This document shows positions 43,655 to 47,395 of a stretch of 47,395 nt of DNA, one piece after another. The stretch's first letter is position 1. Each line of letters starts with the position of its first letter. The notes below the pieces were generated by a model. It was not told the origin of the DNA and made no database searches. It worked only from the letters and a program-made list of their open reading frames with translations. Source of the stretch: an uncultured Alistipes sp. (lineage in GTDB: Bacteria; Bacteroidota; Bacteroidia; Bacteroidales; UBA932). Location: positions 1 through 47,395 of the forward strand of contig CABMPD010000019.1 of NCBI GenBank assembly GCA_902388455.1, in the 5' to 3' direction. Position numbers and translations under genes: made by a program.

Positions 43655-45105
43655 ATTTCTCCTCCCTGAGGCATTGTTACTGTGAATATGCTTCCATTAC
43701 CCTCCTCGCTGTCTACGCTGATGCAGCCTCCGTGGGCTTCTGCCAGCATCTGGACGTAAGCCAGACCAAGCCCCATGCCGGGGATACCGCTGTCCTGTAT
43801 TTTTCTACTGCGGAAAAATTTGTCAAACACATAGGGCTGCTCGTTTTTGGCGATGCCGTAACCGTTGTCGCGGACGGTCAGCACGAGCCGGTTGCCGTCA
43901 AGACGGTAGTCTATGCCGATGTGCACTTCCGGACCGGAATACTTTACGGCGTTCTCCATAAGGTTTCCTACTATGTCGGAGAGGTACATCCTGTCGGCGA
44001 TCACTGCAAGGTCCTTCTGCGGCAGTATATCGATATGGACTTTCTTTCCGGCAGGGATATCGAGCTTGGACATACACTCATCCAGCATGTCTCTCAGGCT
44101 GAATTCAGTCTTTTGCAGAGGCAGGTCAGCAGTGTCGCTGTAGGTAAGCTCGCGCAGTCTGGACAGATAGGAAGAAAGATTGTCCAGTTCCCTGCATGAG
44201 TCGGCTATCACGGACTCACGGCATTCCATATCCTTCATAAGGGTGGCGTTGCGCATATATGAGGCACATATTTTCAGAGTGGAGACCGGACGTTTCAGTT
44301 CGTGGACTACTGAGTGGATGAAGTCCGCTCTGAGCTGCTCTATGCGTCTCTGCCTGCGGATAGTGGATATCTGTGCCAGCAGGCAGGATATCAGAATTAC
44401 GGAAAGTGCCAGGGCCATTGCGAGTACTCCGGACATCTCCCTGATAATAGGGGATACGCTGACAGGTATTTCAATCCTGACCAGCTCGCCTTGAAGGATG
44501 TCGTATGGATATATGACGGTCATCCGCGGCTTCAATATGGAAGAACGGGATATCATCTTTGGGGTATGTGTCGCAGTATCCTGTTTTTCGGTGACAACGT
44601 CGACTGCGTGCAGACCGGCTTTGTCCAGTCTGTCTTTTAGCTCTTCAACAGAAAAAGGATGGCACTCGTCCACACAGAAACGCTCCAGTGCATCATAGGC
44701 GTCCTGTCCGAATCCGGAACCACTGGCCATGATATTGTATTTGCGGATTCCCTGAGGCTGTTCCGTCCGGTACTTGTTGATGATTTCTCTGCGCCACGAT
44801 GTGTCCTTCTTCGGATAGAGTTCTGTGTCAGCTATGTATATTTCGAATATATAATTTGGAGCTTCATTTTCGTTATTGCCGCCAATTATGCTGGTCACGG
44901 TCGCTATGCCGATTCTTTGATCCGGGGAAGAACGGCGTGCCTGAAAATCCTCATCCATCACTTGTAGAATCTCCCCATAGAGCTTCTGCTCGTGCCCGTG
45001 CAGCGTGTACATGTAACGGGAGCGGAGCCATAGGCCCTGGGCAGCGCAGAATGCGGCTATCGCGGCTATAGTGAGCAGATTCAGAATCTTTATTCTCCTT
45101 TCCAT
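43651..45105 (-). CDS. Membrane sensor histidine kinase
   Basis: 484 residues. Two membrane helices (about 9-28 and 224-245) flank a periplasmic sensor region of about 195 residues without a recognised domain. The cytoplasmic part has the phosphoacceptor H268 in SVVHELKRPVSTL, the N box NLMENAVKYSG, the G1 box VRDNGYGIA and the G2 box GMGLGLAYV. The H box has HELKRP rather than HELRTP, as in many Bacteroidetes kinases. A minus-strand TATTTTTG (45117-45110) just before the ATG would leave almost no leader and is doubtful as promoter. Confidence 0.93.
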   Translation of the reverse strand: MERRIKILNLLTIAAIAAFCAAQGLWLRSRYMYTLHGHEQKLYGEILQVMDEDFQARRSSPDQRIGIATVTSIIGGNNENEAPNYIFEIYIADTELYPKKDTSWRREIINKYRTEQPQGIRKYNIMASGSGFGQDAYDALERFCVDECHPFSVEELKDRLDKAGLHAVDVVTEKQDTATHTPKMISRSSILKPRMTVIYPYDILQGELVRIEIPVSVSPIIREMSGVLAMALALSVILISCLLAQISTIRRQRRIEQLRADFIHSVVHELKRPVSTLKICASYMRNATLMKDMECRESVIADSCRELDNLSSYLSRLRELTYSDTADLPLQKTEFSLRDMLDECMSKLDIPAGKKVHIDILPQKDLAVIADRMYLSDIVGNLMENAVKYSGPEVHIGIDYRLDGNRLVLTVRDNGYGIAKNEQPYVFDKFFRSRKIQDSGIPGMGLGLAYVQMLAEAHGGCISVDSEEGNGSIFTVTMPQGGEI

Positions 45106-45234
45106 GGTACAAAAATAGGCATATCCTGCAAGTCCGGAAAATTTTCAGTGTGCGTACCGGCATTGAGTAATAATTCAGTAATAATTTCCAATATTTGAGT
45201 AAGGATTATTTTCTTCCGCTATTTCCTGAGGCGG

Positions 45235-45242
45235 TAATTTTG
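45235..45242 (+). promoter_or_regulatory. Candidate -7 box for GLPGLI gene 1
   Basis: TAATTTTG matches TAnnTTTG 27 bases before ATG 45270. The -33 region has no good TTG, so support is moderate. Confidence 0.4.
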
Positions 45243-45269
45243 TACTGTCGAATAAAAATCAATTGTCTT

Positions 45270-46238
45270 ATGAAACACGATAAAATCCTATTCGCAGCTT
45301 TCGCTGCTCTTTTATTTCCATTCTTAAGCATTCACGCCCAGACCGGAAGCGGCAGCATGATGATTATGGGAGATATTGATGTCAGCCAATTTAAAAATTT
45401 AAAATTTAACATCATTCCCACTCCGAATCCGAGGAACTACAGCACCCGTGTGGCCATAGACACATCGAGGCTGAGCGTCACCTACAGATACACCATAACG
45501 GAGCCGGACTCGCTGGAGGCGATGATAATAGACATGCAGACTCTCGAGATAGGGGACAGGACCAACCGATTCTACAGCAGGTACGGAGAGTTCCGTGACA
45601 GCATAATGTACGAGAACCAACTCGACTTCCTCAGGACGAGCAACGAGGTGGGCATCAGGCCGGACTTCAAGAAGAACGAGCACCCCGTCTACTACGACGT
45701 GTTCACATACCCGAGAGAGAATACCCGCTTGGTGTCGGAACGCTACGTGAAGACGGACTACCAGTACACCGAGGAGGTGACGCCGATAGAATGGCAGCTG
45801 TCTCAGGAGCAGGAGGTCATCTTAGGCTACAACTGTCAGAAGGCTACGGGCACGTTCCGGGGACGGGAGTGGCAGGTGTGGTTCACATACGACATCCCGT
45901 ACAACTACGGCCCGTGGAAACTCGGAGGACTGCCGGGTCTGATTCTCAAGGCGGAGGATAGCAGCGGCACCTTCGTATGGGAGGCGGTCAGCCTCATAAG
46001 GCCTGAGGAATGCCCCATCTACCAGCACAGCGAAGACGTCAGCCCGGGGAACAGAACAGACAAGTACAAAACACGCAAAAGCTCAAGGAAGGAAACAGCC
46101 AAAATACTTGAGACCAGCTGGATGCTTCCACTATATATGTCCGGGCAATCCCAGGAACTGTACGTCAACGATGAGAAAGTGGACACACGCTCGCTCAGCT
46201 CTGGCAGGACATGGTACCCCCGCCTGGAACTGGAATAA
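45270..46238 (+). CDS. GLPGLI-family secreted protein, copy 1
   Basis: 322 residues with a signal peptide ending HAQ at about residue 24. The family hallmark GLPGLI is at 220-225, within GPWKLGG...LILKAED; ahead of it is the strand WQVWFTYDIPYNYGP. Function of the family is unknown; its members are secreted or periplasmic and frequently lie beside GG-leader peptide genes in Bacteroidales, as here (45270-47395). I start at ATG 45270, which directly begins the signal peptide. Bases 45330-45898 are identical to the second copy. The C-terminus (about 280-322) lies in bases beyond the shared part seen here. Confidence 0.9.
   Translation: MKHDKILFAAFAALLFPFLSIHAQTGSGSMMIMGDIDVSQFKNLKFNIIPTPNPRNYSTRVAIDTSRLSVTYRYTITEPDSLEAMIIDMQTLEIGDRTNRFYSRYGEFRDSIMYENQLDFLRTSNEVGIRPDFKKNEHPVYYDVFTYPRENTRLVSERYVKTDYQYTEEVTPIEWQLSQEQEVILGYNCQKATGTFRGREWQVWFTYDIPYNYGPWKLGGLPGLILKAEDSSGTFVWEAVSLIRPEECPIYQHSEDVSPGNRTDKYKTRKSSRKETAKILETSWMLPLYMSGQSQELYVNDEKVDTRSLSSGRTWYPRLELE
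45330..45898 (+). repeat. Exact direct repeat, copy A (GLPGLI gene 1)
   Basis: 569 bases identical, as far as I can read them, to 46827-47395 at a constant offset of 1497 with no insertion or deletion. The repeat starts at the signal-peptide cleavage region and runs to the window edge, so its true length is unknown. Confidence 0.9.
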
Positions 46239-46438
46239 CGGAACCGACACGTACATGAAGACACATTGGCAACCATCTGGTACAAAAGGAAAAGGAGGTG
46301 AACATGACACCGCCTGACACATCAGGCTCCCGCACAGTCAAGGCTTAGAATACCCGTGCGGGACGGCAGTCCGACTCCATCTGCCGATATCAAAAAAGGA
46401 GGGACAAATAATAAATCACATATGTAAAAAGTAAGGAT
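46239..46438 (+). other. Spacer between GLPGLI 1 and the precursor gene
   Basis: 200 bases. It holds a Shine-Dalgarno-like AAAGGAGGTGA (46291-46301) before ATG 46304, which opens a 14-codon frame (MTPPDTSGSRTVKA) ending at TAG 46348. A short stem, CCCGCAC/GTGCGGG, is also present, as is a second AAGGAGGGA at 46396. None is established as functional. Confidence 0.4.
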
Positions 46439-46693
46439 ATGAACACTTTAAAACTCAATGCTCTTGAGAGCAGTAGTCTCAGCAAGAAAGAAATGAACCT
46501 CATTAACGGCGGTAATAGAGTATGCGTCTGCGCTTGTAATTTTGAAGGACAAGAAGGCGGATCCTCCAGAGTTGACAACGGAAGGGCAAATTACGGAATA
46601 GGATCCGGAGGTGGACACAGTGATGATGATTTAAGTCACGACTTGCATGAAATAGCAACAGCTATTGGCTTTAATGGCATTGTTTACTGCTAG
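46439..46693 (+). CDS. GG-leader peptide, putative natural-product precursor (TIGR04149-like)
   Basis: 84 residues. The leader MNTLKLNALESSSLSKKEMN followed by LINGG (GG at 24-25) is the Bacteroidales natural-product leader pattern (LKLNxL...LSKxEMxxIxGG). The core, residues 26-84, holds C29, C31, C33 and a terminal C84, plus a glycine/serine/aspartate-rich middle (GIGSGGGHSDDDL). The alternating VCVCAC run and lone final cysteine suggest modification or disulfide formation, but no maturation enzyme or transporter is in the window. It is flanked by the two GLPGLI genes and followed by its own terminator. Confidence 0.8.
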   Translation: MNTLKLNALESSSLSKKEMNLINGGNRVCVCACNFEGQEGGSSRVDNGRANYGIGSGGGHSDDDLSHDLHEIATAIGFNGIVYC

Positions 46694-46701
46694 CTTGTTT
46701 G

Positions 46702-46745
46702 CGGACATTTGTCTCCAGCAAAAAAGTGGACAAATGCCCGTTTTT
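46702..46745 (+). terminator. Intrinsic terminator after the precursor gene
   Basis: CGGACATTTGTC (46702-46713) pairs with GACAAATGCCCG (46729-46740) except for one A/C mismatch, followed by TTTTT at 46741-46745. It should separate transcription of the small peptide from the second GLPGLI gene. Confidence 0.85.
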
Positions 46746-46754
46746 AAATTCAAT

Positions 46755-47395
46755 ATGTTTAAAATGAGACATCTGTACATAAATTTAGGCGTTTTATTTT
46801 TTTCACTGTTTTTATTTCCAAGTGAAATTCACGCCCAGACCGGAAGCGGCAGCATGATGATTATGGGAGATATTGATGTCAGCCAATTTAAAAATTTAAA
46901 ATTTAACATCATTCCCACTCCGAATCCGAGGAACTACAGCACCCGTGTGGCCATAGACACATCGAGGCTGAGCGTCACCTACAGATACACCATAACGGAG
47001 CCGGACTCGCTGGAGGCGATGATAATAGACATGCAGACTCTCGAGATAGGGGACAGGACCAACCGATTCTACAGCAGGTACGGAGAGTTCCGTGACAGCA
47101 TAATGTACGAGAACCAACTCGACTTCCTCAGGACGAGCAACGAGGTGGGCATCAGGCCGGACTTCAAGAAGAACGAGCACCCCGTCTACTACGACGTGTT
47201 CACATACCCGAGAGAGAATACCCGCTTGGTGTCGGAACGCTACGTGAAGACGGACTACCAGTACACCGAGGAGGTGACGCCGATAGAATGGCAGCTGTCT
47301 CAGGAGCAGGAGGTCATCTTAGGCTACAACTGTCAGAAGGCTACGGGCACGTTCCGGGGACGGGAGTGGCAGGTGTGGTTCACATACGACATCCC
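46755..47395 (+). CDS. GLPGLI-family secreted protein, copy 2 (cut by the window edge)
   Basis: Open from ATG 46755 (MFKMRHLYINLG) to the window end, 213 codons seen. It has its own hydrophobic signal peptide, different in sequence from copy 1, up to about SEIHAQ; after that it is identical to copy 1 in every base. ATG 46764 is an equally likely start. The GLPGLI hallmark itself would lie just beyond the edge. It is preceded by the terminator of the precursor gene, so it needs its own promoter, which I cannot see clearly. Confidence 0.85.
   Translation, partial: MFKMRHLYINLGVLFFSLFLFPSEIHAQTGSGSMMIMGDIDVSQFKNLKFNIIPTPNPRNYSTRVAIDTSRLSVTYRYTITEPDSLEAMIIDMQTLEIGDRTNRFYSRYGEFRDSIMYENQLDFLRTSNEVGIRPDFKKNEHPVYYDVFTYPRENTRLVSERYVKTDYQYTEEVTPIEWQLSQEQEVILGYNCQKATGTFRGREWQVWFTYDI
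46827..47395 (+). repeat. Exact direct repeat, copy B (GLPGLI gene 2)
   Basis: Second half of the 1497-base-offset duplication; it begins at the end of the signal peptide and continues past the window. The absence of any difference implies recent duplication or ongoing gene conversion. Confidence 0.9.

Noticed and set aside
45110..45117. Minus-strand TATTTTTG as the promoter of the histidine kinase
   Set aside because: It would place the transcript start about at the start codon and no TTG lies at the right distance; left as a remark only.

Overview
The window looks like a Bacteroidales chromosome segment. The evidence is several Bacteroidetes-type promoters (TTG, about 19-20 bases, TAnnTTTG), a UpxY-type NusG paralogue, GLPGLI-family proteins, a GG-leader peptide of the Bacteroidales natural-product type, and genes generally not preceded by strong Shine-Dalgarno sequences. 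I cannot fix the family or genus from this alone. No rRNA, tRNA or CRISPR array was seen.

Bases 1-29365 are essentially one capsule/exopolysaccharide locus. It opens with two copies of a palindrome in an AT-rich leader. Then come a WecA-like initiating phosphosugar transferase, Wza-like export lipoprotein, Wzc-like tyrosine kinase and PHP-type phosphotyrosine phosphatase (377-5544), and an AAA/PD-(D/E)XK cargo gene with its own promoter (5612-7195). The serotype-specific core (7318-22034) holds a Wzx flippase, two pyruvyl transferase-family proteins around an F420-beta-like iron-sulfur protein, five GT4 and one GT2 glycosyltransferases, a PIG-L deacetylase next to a GNAT/FemAB-like acyltransferase, and a Wzy polymerase. 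Base composition switches sharply several times here, once inside wzx, and a 12-codon relic of a deleted GT2 gene remains at 12090. An Xre/ImmA/PIN module with a palindromic operator (22070-23624) interrupts the locus. It resumes with a WecG-type transferase, gmd and fcl (GDP-L-fucose synthesis), an unusual nucleotidyltransferase-GHMP kinase fusion, a sugar mutarotase and a FucP-like permease. The last three suggest salvage of free L-fucose into the same pathway.

Bases 29392-35352 hold an OmpA-like protein ending at a strong bidirectional terminator, a minus-strand pair (tyrosine recombinase, then UpxY antiterminator) pointing back toward the capsule locus, and a plus-strand wlbA-wlbC-wlbB set for a UDP-2,3-diacetamido-uronic acid precursor.

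Bases 35407-45105 are mostly housekeeping or regulatory: a periplasmic M16 peptidase pair (one active, one catalytically dead with an extra C-terminal domain), an operon of two small membrane proteins, an HTH regulator and a lone ABC ATPase behind a palindrome-rich promoter, a YozG-like HTH with a DUF2975 membrane protein, a frameshifted retropepsin-like gene, a 133-base inverted-repeat element, and an OmpR-type two-component system. Bases 45270-47395 are the start of a probable peptide natural-product locus: a GLPGLI protein, a GG-leader precursor, a terminator, and a second GLPGLI gene whose mature part is base-for-base identical to the first over at least 569 bases up to the window edge.
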